Shown piece by piece: positions 1-9,596 of a stretch of 64,000 nt of DNA. Under the pieces are notes generated by a model. It made no database searches. It was not told where the DNA came from and saw nothing but the letters and a program-made list of their open reading frames with translations. This stretch comes from Thelephora terrestris. Its lineage: Eukaryota > Basidiomycota > Agaricomycetes > Thelephorales > Thelephoraceae. Every line of letters begins with the position of its first letter. Position 1 is the stretch's first letter. The position numbers were made by a program, and so were the translations under genes. The stretch covers positions 310,001 through 374,000 of the forward strand of contig WIUZ02000007.1 in assembly GCA_015956445.1 (NCBI GenBank), given 5' to 3'.

Positions 1-1003
1 GGTCCATATCCCTGGAAAATAACTCAATGACTTTATAGCGTGTCGAAAATGGAAGGGGTCCCACCTGGGGTCTGTGCCCATGGGGGAGATAAAGATCCGG
101 CTCGTTGCCTGCCTGGAAACCGAGGAGCCTATTACCGAGAATTTCCTGGCCCTTCTGAACGACATCCAATCGCCAATTGGGGGCATCAATGAATGGAATG
201 CCTTTGGAATGGAGGTGAGAAATGCCGAGGCAAGTTGTCACAAGCACACGGCTCACCAAGGAACCAATCAACGTTGACCAGTGAGCTAATGTTGGCCATC
301 ATATACAGGATCTCGGGGGTAAATATCAACGGAGGCGTATGTGTCTATGATACGATTAGCCCGGGGATAACGGAGGAATCGGAGCATTCATACCGGGTTA
401 TAGACAGTACTCTTATCCTTCTCAAGTGCGCTGCCATCTGGGATGGATGGAACCAAGACGGCGGTTTCCTGAGAGTTACCACCAATACGGACGGTGACTC
501 TGCCGCCACGCTCTTGTAGGTTGGCCAATAGGTTGAGGAAGGGCACGGACAGAGTGGTTCTGTGATTCGACGGTCAAAACTCTGAACACGAGTAAGAGAT
601 GGATCGCACCCGTTGTGACCCACTGCAAACGGTTATCTTAGCTTGAGCGTCCATGGAAAACGATACGAGACTCACGGATATGATTTGAGACGGATAATTC
701 AATTGAGAAGCCGAGGAAAGCGCCCTGTTGGGGTATGGACAGACCGGGAATGTTTCCATTAACGAGCTGGACAGCAAAAAGGGTATTGACGGGTGGGTCG
801 GTGGGGGGAACAGGCGGGATGAGGGTTTGAGAGTTGTCTGAAGTAGAGCCAGTGTAAGAAGACGGTGAGCTCGAGTCGGTGGTGGTGGGTTGGATATGGA
901 AAAGAGTTTCTTGACCGGCGGGAATGTAGCGAGTGATAGCTGCGAGAGCATTGAAAACGAAGGAAAGGAAGAAAAGAGTGCGTGCTTGCCACAGAACTGC
1001 CAT
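1..1003 (-). CDS. GH79-family beta-glucuronidase-like secreted enzyme (5' part, runs off the left edge)
   Basis: The first exon (about 1003 to 676) starts with a hydrophobic signal peptide (MAVLWQARTLFFLSFVFNAL) and continues into GLSIPQQGAFLGFSIELSVS, typical of the N-terminus of fungal GH79 proteins. A GTGAGT donor follows. Later exons read FLNLLANLQERGGRVTVRIG, GNSQETAVLVP, TPEILYMMANISSLVNVDWF and then LGFQAGNEPDLYLPHGHRP near position 80. GNEPDLY carries the glutamate expected to be the acid/base of this retaining clan. The nucleophile and C-terminal domain lie beyond position 1, so completeness cannot be judged. Family members remove glucuronic acid or its 4-O-methyl form from glycans such as arabinogalactan or heparan-type chains. 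An extracellular plant-polymer role is inferred. At least four exons are in the window; the exact joints around 345-660 are my estimate. Confidence 0.85.
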
Positions 1004-1557
1004 GGCGAGAAAGGAGGGTACGGAGAGGCGACTTGAAGAAGGAACGACTGTTCAAGCTTATTTGACTACAGCACCGAGTGGCTAGCGCTGACACGTTCCA
1101 TGCATCACGGCGGAGGGTTCTTTTAGCCGAGATCCGTAGGGCAAACTCTCTCAAGGGCATACAGAAACGAGCAACACAACCTCGGAAACAAAGCTCAGCT
1201 GTAGCTAGCTATAGGAGATAACAAGACATGGCGCCAATTTAGACTCTGATGCATGATGCAAGGGTCTTCAGCGCTCAGCGCTGGCGCAAACATCAAAGTG
1301 AGGTGATTGTGAGGTGATTGTATTTTGGACCGGGACCAAACTGCAGGTGTTGGTGGCCGCAACCACCTGATCCTACGCTTAGCCACTGGCATGCCTCCAC
1401 CACGACACAGCGGAGAATGCGTCAATGCATCCCCATCAGCCTGTGACGGACCACGACGACGACGAGTCCGTAGATGACAGCGGCGCTTCTCACTATTCCA
1501 TACGGGATGGAACATTGTTTCATCGAGTGCGACGTTTCTCATAACTCCCGGGGCAAC
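1004..1557. other. Intergenic, upstream of the GH79 gene
   Basis: Several short overlapping minus-strand frames exist here, including a 115-codon one at 1195-1542, but none shows a recognisable motif or a convincing exon chain. It presumably holds the GH79 promoter. Nothing else is seen. Confidence 0.4.
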
Positions 1558-2280
1558 CTAGAAGAGGACTTCGATTGCAATAGTAAATTCGCCCGCGAGC
1601 GCCACCTCCTGGCATCGCGTGCTTGGCTTCTCTTTGAGTGAGCGCGATGCTAAGCTTATCAAATTCGTCGCCATCCAAGGCCCATTCTGCAAAGGAACAG
1701 AATTCGTGGACACAACTGTCGGAGGTAGATCCAAATAACTTGCACCGAGCCCTTGCAAATGATTACGATGGAGGTTTCTGCTGGACCGGTTTCCCTCTAG
1801 GCTTGCTCCCCCGCTCGGGCCAATCTGGATGACGTGCATTCTGCCGTATCGGCTGTGGAGAGAACGTTTCTCAGCCGGAGAAGAGCGAGTTACAATGAAC
1901 GGAACCGTAAATCTCCTGACTCTACTGCATACCTCCTGAATCATCAGTATAATTATACCCGGCTCGAGTTTGCAGCCTTCAAGGGATAAGATGCCTACCC
2001 TGGTATCTAACATTCGGGTGTTGCAGAGAAGAAGGGATTCGCCCTCGCTTTGAACCTCCTGAGTGCAAGATCTCCGCAGATGCAGATGTATACAGCTCCG
2101 AAGCCGAATGGGGACCTCCCCAGAAACGGAGGTACGCCACGAGACGGATAGGACGGCTGGCATGTTGGCGAAGGATCGGCGGAATGAGCGGGTAGAAAGT
2201 GTACTCACCTTCCTCCCCAATTCCTCCCCCTCCGGAAGCTGTGAGCTCCTGTGGCCGATTGGGCCCATGGTGAGCGGCAC
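1558..2280 (-). CDS. Uncertain multi-exon gene, unknown protein
   Basis: A long open frame on the minus strand covers this stretch. The strongest exon-like part is the first: it begins at an ATG reading MGPIGHRSSQLPEGEELGRK and ends at a canonical GGTGAGTAC donor near 2209. A second possible intron (GTAGGCATCT to GATGATTCAG, about 2000 to 1936) has a good branch-like CTGAT. No family is recognised in any frame, and I cannot fix the reading frame downstream. It could be a small basidiomycete-specific gene or chance openness in GC-rich DNA. Confidence 0.25.
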   Translation of the reverse strand: MPLTMGPIGHRSSQLPEGEELGRKVSTLSTRSFRRSFANMPAVLSVSWRTSVSGEVPIRLRSCIHLHLRRSCTQEVQSEGESLLLCNTRMLDTRVGILSLEGCKLEPGIIILMIQEVCSRVRRFTVPFIVTRSSPAEKRSLHSRYGRMHVIQIGPSGGASLEGNRSSRNLHRNHLQGLGASYLDLPPTVVSTNSVPLQNGPWMATNLISLASRSLKEKPSTRCQEVALAGEFTIAIEVLF

Positions 2281-2522
2281 TCAGACCGGGCCAGTCGGGA
2301 GAGAAAGGCAAAGGGCGGCGGTGATGTGCTCGATTTTGCTCCGGATTGGTTTTTTATGCCAGCATCTTTGTGACCTTCTTGTGCGATTTACTCAGAAAGC
2401 TTGTAACGGGTGCTGAAAGTCTCTAAACTTCGGGGCCGACTTGACGTCATTCAAGTCCAAGCAACAGCAAACACTTTGATGTGATCGAAGATCATCACGG
2501 CCCCGGTCCGGCTTTCGAAAAA

Positions 2523-4277
2523 ATGCAGGCTCAGCAGATTCAGGAAACAATCGTCTGCTGTTCATCTCCTTCGGCCTCCACTGGCTCTATCACTTTCCAC
2601 GACACCCGCACTGGCGCTGCACTCGCAACGTTCAAACAAACAAATGCACGGGCACATTGCACTGACCTCGTAGAGACCAGAGATGGTCAAGGGGGGTTTA
2701 TCTTGTCGGCTCAGCAGGACAAGCCCATCTTGAACGTGTATAACTACCAAAAGGTGCGCACGGAGAGGATAAATTTAGTGTGACTCGCTGATTCAGGCGA
2801 AGTAGGACCAAATAACTCTCAAGATCGTTCTCTCGGAAAAGCTTGCATGCATCGCTGTCGATCCTCATGGTGCGTACTGCGCGGGCGGAACCAGCCAAGG
2901 GAGAATATATCTCTGGGAGGTGGGTCTCAATCTGTTGTCTCACAGAACCGCATCTACATTCATGGGTCAGACATCTTCAGGGATCCTCTTCAATGCCTGG
3001 GATGCCCATTACCGACAAGTCAATGTCTTATGCTTCACTCCTGATGGTTCGGCCTTGATTTCTGGGAGTGATGATTCGTCGGTATCCGTGTGGTCTATAG
3101 CGAGGTACGCCCGCAACGGCCACGGTAGTAAGATGCATCTTCACCTTGCCTTCTTAGGCTCGTTGACGATGACCTCCAAGCCGAACTCGTAACGCCATAC
3201 TGTACCCTATCGGACCACACTTTGCCTATCACCGACATCGTCTGCTCTTTTGGTACTTTTCCCACAAATCGGATCCTGACGTCGTCTCTCGATCATTCGG
3301 TCAAAGTCTGGGATCTCTCCACCCAAACACTTCTTTCGACATTTCAATTCCCAAAAGCGATCACGACGATAGCTTGGGATGCAACCGAGCGAATCTTCTT
3401 TGCGGCCTCCGGCGACGGATCAATCCACCAAGTTAACTTGTTTTCTCAACGAGAGGATCGGTTCTCAGTGGCCGTCGGAGGTGGAGGGGCGGCAGACCCG
3501 ATACGCATCGGGGATGAGTCCGGTCCCACTGGACCAACTAAAAAGCGACTGATTTCAGTGGGGTATGTGTCAGAATATGATGTTCTCCTCATACAACTGC
3601 TAATAGGAAATGCTGGTCTGCAGCGAGCCGGTCACCATCATGGCTTTTTCGCTGACAGGGTCTTCGCTTCTTGTTGGTACTGAAGGTGGACTAGTTCACT
3701 CGTACGACGTTGCCTCGCACCAACTGCTTCGGACGATCTCTTCTCACAGGGGAGGTGCAATCACATTCCTGCGGTCAATCCTCAAGCCGGTGGATCTCGT
3801 CGGCCACATTAGCTTGAGCCTTAACGTGAACGGGTCAGCGGACGCGAAGGATGTCATTCCAGTCAGACCGATCCAACCACTCCAGCGAATAAAGGACGCA
3901 AAGTCGAGGGACGCCCATGAGGTGACAATTATGCTGCCCACAGCACGAAGCGTGAGTGTTGTTCGCAGACGTTGATATCGATCTCATCATGTTTTTGCAT
4001 GCAGGGGTACGCCTTTGAATACTCAGAACAAGTGCTTCTTGAAGATTACGCATTTTTCGCACACGGCCAGGGTGCGGACATGGGGGGCGAACCACCCTCG
4101 ACGAATGCCAGGGTGGGGGAATTGGAGGTGGAGGTGGCCAAACTCAAGGAACAACTCGGGAAAGCTAAGGCAATAAACGACACGATGTGGCAAGGCATTG
4201 TCCAGAGGTTGGTGGAGAACGAAGGGCAGTCCAGTGAGGATGACGAGCAACACAGACGGAAACGAGGCCGAGTGTAG
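2523..4277 (+). CDS. IPI3: Pre-rRNA-processing protein Ipi3 (WDR18 orthologue)
   Basis: Six exons (2523-2753, 2806-2919, 2971-3104, 3158-3562, 3624-3951, 4005-4277) join in frame to 494 aa. WD40 repeats are visible as CIAVDPHGAYCAGGTSQGRI, VNVLCFTPDGSALISGSDDS and RILTSSLDHSVKVWDLSTQT. The segment HTLPITDIVCSFG is diagnostic of the WDR18/Ipi3 family. The C-terminus has a heptad-like helix (ELEVEVAKLKEQLGKAKAIN) and a basic tail RRKRGRV. Ipi3 is known to act with Rix1/Ipi1 and the Rea1 ATPase on pre-60S particles, removing ITS2 in the nucleolus and nucleoplasm. The start is the first ATG of the frame; an in-frame GTG upstream is ignored. Length and order fit the family, and no defect is seen. 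Confidence 0.9.
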
Positions 4278-4377
4278 ACTTATATATAATTACGGTGCCT
4301 CTAGCGGTGAATTTATTGCTTGTACTGAGACTCGTCCGTACCATGATGCGGGTGATTGACAAGGTTGAGCCTGTGTA

Positions 4378-5025
4378 TCAATTAGTGAACTTCTCGGGTG
4401 GTGGGGTGAAAACGAACATAGGGAATGCCGCTGCAAACAGAGAAATAAGTATATGCTCTGAGAGTTCAAAGGGAAAAACTTACAGAATTTGAGCTGGGAG
4501 AAGGCAGAGTTGCTGTGCGCAGCTTGCTGAACCCATTCAGGCTGATCTGATTGACCATACAAAGGTAAGCCTTGCTGAGCCCTAGCGCGGAGCTCGGTCA
4601 GATCCATCGCAGCTTCACGCTCGTTTTCCGTCCACCCCCAGAATCGGACTAGATATGAGGAAAGTTTTGAGAGACCGAAGAGCGGTGGGTTTGGGATGGA
4701 ATGGACGCACAACTTGATCTCTGGTAGGCGAGCAAGAAACCACCAACAAAACCAAAAACCCCGGCAACGCGCAAAGGAACTTTTACGGCCGACCTCGAGG
4801 GCTCGGCGAGCTCTAATAACATGAAAAATCGGGGTCAGCCCTCGGGTGGGTATTTCGGGTGATCTCGAGATGTTCACCCCAAAGGTATAAAGCGCCGGGA
4901 GCGGCGAAAGTCGAGCCACCCCAGACGGCAAAGTCTGAGGGTCTCATGTAAGAAACAACGCGAGAGGCATGGGGGTCGGAATCTATGAGCTTGTAAGGGG
5001 TAGATATCACTTTCTGAGTTGGCAT
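4378..5025 (-). CDS. NADH:ubiquinone oxidoreductase 21-kDa-type subunit (complex I)
   Basis: Four exons (5025-4878, 4812-4711, 4648-4484, 4430-4378) join exactly to 155 aa. The start MPTQKVISTPYKLIDSDPHA and the following RVVSYMRPSDFAVWGGSTFA match the N-terminal domain of the fungal complex I 20.9/21-kDa subunit. A membrane-spanning stretch (VAGVFGFVGGFLLAYQRSS) follows. The C-terminal domain reads RFWGWTENEREAAMDLTELR and ends SQLKFSAFPMFVFTPPPEKF. It is an accessory subunit of the mitochondrial inner-membrane complex with no catalytic role of its own. It shares a 164-bp upstream region with the nucleoporin gene on the other strand. Confidence 0.88.
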
Positions 5026-5189
5026 GGCTGCTAAGTGCAAGGGACGGACGCGCGTGACCGAAGTCGTGACCAAACCAAACAATTGCCAGCCGCTCGGACA
5101 ACTCCTCTGTTTTCGACATCGACAACACTGACACCCGCTCGGCTTTGCCATCGACAACGAAGCCACCTCGACGGTCGCTGGCTGCGACC
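5026..5189. promoter_or_regulatory. Shared divergent promoter region (complex I subunit / nucleoporin)
   Basis: The start codons at 5025 (minus) and 5190 (plus) leave only 164 bp for both 5' regions. No specific factor site was identified; the call rests on position alone. Confidence 0.5.
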
Positions 5190-8100
5190 ATGACCGCTGA
5201 TAGACGAACCGAACGTCGTGTCGCCCGCGCCCACCACGCTTCGCCCTACTCCCAGAAGACGCGAAACGGGAGACCGCCCCAACAGAAATCCGTTCGTGTT
5301 TCTGCCCCTACTCCACTCTCCATTGCTGATCCCTTGTTCATTCAGTCTGGATGGAGTCTTGCCGGGCTTCTTAGTTATCTCAATCCTCTCAGGTCAAGAC
5401 ACTCGGAGGAACCTGAGGAAGAGACCGAGGAAGAAATCTCGCAGGATGAACTGGACACAAATCAATCCTCTGTTCGTCTCAGTACTCGTGTTTATCCCTA
5501 GGAGCATCGTCTGATTTGTGTGCCATCTTCCTAGCAGTCCTCTCACGACGTGTTCGGATCGAGGACCCAACCGGCCCAACCACTCCCACCGCCACCCCCA
5601 GCTGCCCGACCACCAGACTTCTTTGCCAATCGTCCAAGCCAACCCGCTGGACCTTCCACTTCGCAGCTTACAGCTCTCCCAGAACTCTCTACCTCTCCGC
5701 TCAAAAACGTTGACGCGGTCAAGAGCTACCTTGAGCAGAACGGAAGCAGACCGCTCAATCAAGTTGAGATCGCTGGCTTAGTATCTATGCTCCAGGATAG
5801 TATTGATAATATTGACGGTACGCATGCCATTTTACATCTGGCGTTTTTTGCAAGGCTCAAATCACACGTTCTATATCCCCAGATGACACTCAACAGCCGT
5901 TCCGTTTTTCAAAAAGCCCGTCACGTGCAGGTTCTCCAGCCACCTCCTCGTTCCCCACAGCTTCATCGTCCACCATCTCTTCCAATGCGACAGCCACGCC
6001 GAAAACGCCAACTCGGACCCTGAGCAAAAATCCGAATGGCACTTACAAATGGCAAGGGGCTGGAAGTGCACGTCGCAACCGGTATCACTCTCCTGCGTTT
6101 GGATCGCCAAGTTCTGGGAATAAGATCAAGCTTCAGCCTGCAGAGACGGCAAAGGGTGATTTGAAGAGGAGGCGCGTTGGCCAGGATGCAGAAAGTTCGT
6201 CTCCACAAAAGAGCTCTGCCAGTCGTCAGTCGTCCGCCGAGCCAACTACTGCTGGTCCTTCGAGCACCGGTGCGCCTGACGTGGGGGACACTGCAGTGAA
6301 TGGATCTCCGCAGTCAAAGCCACAGTTGAATGGCATCAACACCTCGAGGTTAAGCAAGGGGACTGCCCCTGCCGTCTCTTCCCCCCTTCGACAGGCTTGG
6401 GGACAAGACGACCTCCCCTCCCCCAATTCCTCTTCTACCTCTGCCCCCAAACCCTCAAGGGCTGCGGCCTTCATGACAGAACTGATTCGAGAAGCAACTC
6501 CTCCTAAAAAGCCTGACATTGCCAATCCTTACCAAACCGCCAGTCCGGTGAAGACAGTCAAGCCTCCGACAAAGAAGCCTGTTCGCAAGCCCAAGGCGGT
6601 ATCTAAACCGCCTCCGAGGGGAGATAAAGAGAAGGAGCAGCCTAAAATGTCGATGCAAGCAATTATCGAGGCCACGCTGCCAAAGGTGCGTTTGATGGTT
6701 TGATCTGTGCCTGTGATTGGGGGCTAACGAGCCGGTTTAACGCCATTAGGGAAGCAAGAGGTCAAGACCCCCTGCCCACTTGTCTTCGTCCACCAACGGG
6801 TCCCCTGAGACTAGCTTTATCGAATTCCCTTCGCAATCTCCCAGCCCGCCGCCAAAGCCGTCTTCGTTCCCATCTTTCCAAAATGGGTCGTCTACCACTT
6901 TCAGTAGGTCTAGGACGATCACCGTTGAAGAGGTTGAAGATGAAGAAGAGCTTTCGTCACCGAAGAAGAAGCAGAAGGTCTCGACCTCCACTGAGCCAAT
7001 GATCGTCGAGGTCCTCGATTCCCAACCGCCTTCCCAGCAGTTCATCCATCCCTCGGAGATCATTGAGCCGGGTGACCCGCCTCAGTTACAAACCGCCGGT
7101 CTCAACTGCGGCGCATCGTCCCCATCGACGATTTCTCCAACTACTGCCGGAAGGTCCTTCTTCGGTCTCAAGTCGTCTGCTCCCAAGGAACCCTCTAAAT
7201 TGCGGTTCAGTATCAAAGCTGACAGGGATGAGACAAATTCCTCTGCGTCCTCAGTGTCTCCCTCCGCTGCTGCCTCCCCGAGGGACGCTAAGGCCGAGGT
7301 CCTCTCGATTTCGACTTCTGACCTTCCCGAAGAGACATTTACCCTCCCGAAGAGGATGATCAGGGACGGAAAGAGCTCTGGTGAGCTAAGGGCGGAGAAG
7401 GAAGCGAGAGGGTTGGCAGACAACGATATCCCTATGGACGATGTATGGAGGCTTTCTTCGACTTCTGCCGGGCCGTTCAATCTTAACAAAGCTGGTCCTA
7501 GCACCGGCCCCGTTATTCCCCCCGTCACCACCACAGCTATTACCCCTCCCACTGCTAACGGAGGGTTTGATTGGAGCGCCGCTGGTTTGAAGCCCCCAAA
7601 GGAGGAGGGTGGATGGAAGTGCGGAGCCTGTGAGTTGATGAACCCTACCTCTGCGACAGAGAAGTGTACCGTATGTGACACCCCAAAACCTGGGGCTGTG
7701 AAGCCCGTCACATCTCCCTTCTCCATGCCCAAGCCTCCCTCTACCCCGTTCTCGTTCGAGACTGGCTCAATTACTACCGAGACGACGACTGCCACCCCTA
7801 GCCCTGCCGGGTTCGATTGGAGTGCGGCTGGGTTGAAACCTCCGACGAACACCGGGGACTGGAAATGTGGAGTATGCGAGTTACAGAATCCTGCGTCCGC
7901 CACGGAGAAGTGCGCTGTGTGCGACGCCCCAAAGCCCGGAGCTGAAAAGTCCTCTGCCCCTCCATCGCTCCTCTCGATGCCGAAGCCACCTTCGTCCCCC
8001 TTTGTTTTTGGCTTTGGCAACAATTCGACGATGACGGCAGCTCCCACGAACTCGGCTTCGAAAGGCTTCGACTGGAATGCGGCAGGGTTAAAGCTTCCAA

Positions 8101-8573
8101 CGGCGGAGACGGATGGGTGGAAGTGCGAAACTTGTGACTTGAAGAACCCAACATCGGCTAAGGAGAAGTGCACCGTATGTGACACCCCCAAGCCAGGGGC
8201 ATCTTCCTTAGGCCAGGACTCCGGTTCAAAGAGTATCTTCTCCATGCCTGCTCCACTTTCGGGTCCATTCCTTTTTGGCGCATCCAACTCGACCACGTCT
8301 ACATCCACTACCTCATCAGGGTTCTCGTTTGGAATACCCAAGCCTCTGGGGTCGGCGCTCAACCCGGGTTCCACTGAATTCCGTCCGACTCCCTCAGCAA
8401 CCACGACGACGACCACGACGACTAGCAATGGGACTGTGGAAGGGTTTAATTGGGGCGCTGCTGGGCTGAAGCCGCCTTCGGGCAGCGGAGGGTGGAGATG
8501 CTCGACTTGCGCTCTGATGAACTCCGAGAGTGCAAAGGAGAAGTGTACAGTTTGCGACGCGCCCAAACCGTAG
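5190..8573 (+). CDS. Nup1/Nup153-like nucleoporin with four RanBP2-type zinc fingers
   Basis: Four exons (5190-5489, 5538-5817, 5883-6685, 6750-8573) join in frame to 1,068 aa. Residues about 45-75 hold an amphipathic stretch (GWSLAGLLSYLNPLRSRH) like the membrane-binding helices of Nup1/Nup60. Around residues 235-260 is NPNGTYKWQGAGSAR...RYHSPAFG, a motif I associate with this nucleoporin group. The C-terminal half has four units of F(D/N)WxAAGLK followed by W(K/R)CxxC-x10-CxxC fingers (about 7609, 7857, 8113 and 8488), separated by FG-like patches (FVFGFG, FLFGAS, FSFGIP). In vertebrate Nup153, such fingers bind Ran. The expected place is the nuclear basket, aiding transport and inner-membrane contact. 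The repeats also leave a long stop-free antisense frame, which is not a gene. Confidence 0.8.
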
Positions 8574-9196
8574 CGATTTTTTCCGGAGATTGAAGTTGAC
8601 CCCCTGTCCCTTTTTTACTCACCGTCATCCTTCCCTTCATTGCCAAGCATTTCCCAAACACCCTCACATCAGTCAATAGTCAGCATTCAGGTATTTCCCC
8701 AACGAGTTCTGCCTCAAACTTGTCTTCCTGCTTTTTTCAACTCTTTTCTTCACCTCACTTCACGAGTACCCAAAGTAATCATATGCATATTTGTTGTACA
8801 GGTTTGCCTCCCCATTTCTGCCGCTTTTTACCACTTTGTATATCTGCACCAGAATTTTTCTTTGAATGTTGGGATCTCGAGAATCATCTCCAATATACAA
8901 AGTAGGTGGCCATGATAGATGGACATGTGGATCGCGATCTCGAAAATCCGCTCTGCCTAAGAAAGGACATTGCCGAGTGGAAGGTCTGATAGTCGATTTG
9001 CCGGGATGCCGTGATCGGGCGATGCCGAGCACGCGGCGGAAGAGCAGGAGGCACAACGTCGAGGAGCGAGACAACATCGTCAGAGTTCCTTTTCCTCCTC
9101 CACCACCCTCGCCAAATACGAAACCCAATGAGGTTTTCAAAGACATATAACTTTTCTCCCGGAAGTTCAAAAAAATCACGGAAATTACCGAAGGTT
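8574..9196. other. Intergenic, no gene recognised
   Basis: It follows the nucleoporin stop and begins with pyrimidine-rich sequence suiting a 3' UTR. Open frames up to about 139 codons occur on the minus strand (8760-9179) but have low-complexity, shifted composition and no motif. Nothing functional could be supported. Confidence 0.4.
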
Positions 9197-9550
9197 TCAG
9201 TGTCTACCACCCCCGAGCTTTATGTGAAGACAAGTATGCGAACGTGAGGACAGAACGACGCTGACCCTCGTCGTCTGTTCAGTCTTTGACCGAGAGGAAA
9301 GGCCGCGCGGTGACTGAGCCAGAGTCTGGAGACTTTCCTAAAAAGGAGATTGCGACCACCTTGCCGAAGTGACCGGTGTCCCTCCACTCAGCTGAGATTG
9401 TTTCTTTTCTTTTGTTACCTTTTCATCCTCTGCCTCCATCTCGATACCTCCTTCATCTTCACAATCACCGGCGACTACACCATCGACCTCGACAGGCGGA
9501 GTGTTGTTGGGAGTAGCGATTTTTGAGTCGACGTCTTCGTCTCGCGACAT
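9197..9550 (-). CDS. Possible small acidic protein, unknown
   Basis: An ATG at 9550 opens an acidic exon (MSRDEDVDSKIATPNNTPPV, then many E/D). It ends at AAG before a GTAACA donor near 9411. A TTTTTAG acceptor restores the frame into ESLQTLAQSPRGLSSRSKTE and a stop at 9197-9199. The result would be roughly 90 aa. No family is recognised and a further intron is possible. Its start is only 46 bp from the divergent YTA7 start, so it may instead be part of that gene's 5' region. Confidence 0.3.
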
Positions 9551-9596
9551 TGCCTTTTATTTGGGCGTCGTCTTGACTTGACGCGACCCATCTCCC

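Noticed and set aside
1195-1542. 115-codon minus-strand frame
   Set aside because: Arg/Pro-rich without motif and no exon continuation; most likely chance in GC-rich DNA.
2481-2522. Earlier starts at non-ATG codons for IPI3 and similarly for several other genes
   Set aside because: The extended frames begin at GTG or TTG. The first ATG downstream gives the family-typical N-terminus.
7082-8566. 494-codon stop-free frame on the minus strand
   Set aside because: It is exactly antisense to the zinc-finger repeats of the nucleoporin. Its repeats mirror the sense repeats, and the sense frame has canonical domains and splice sites.
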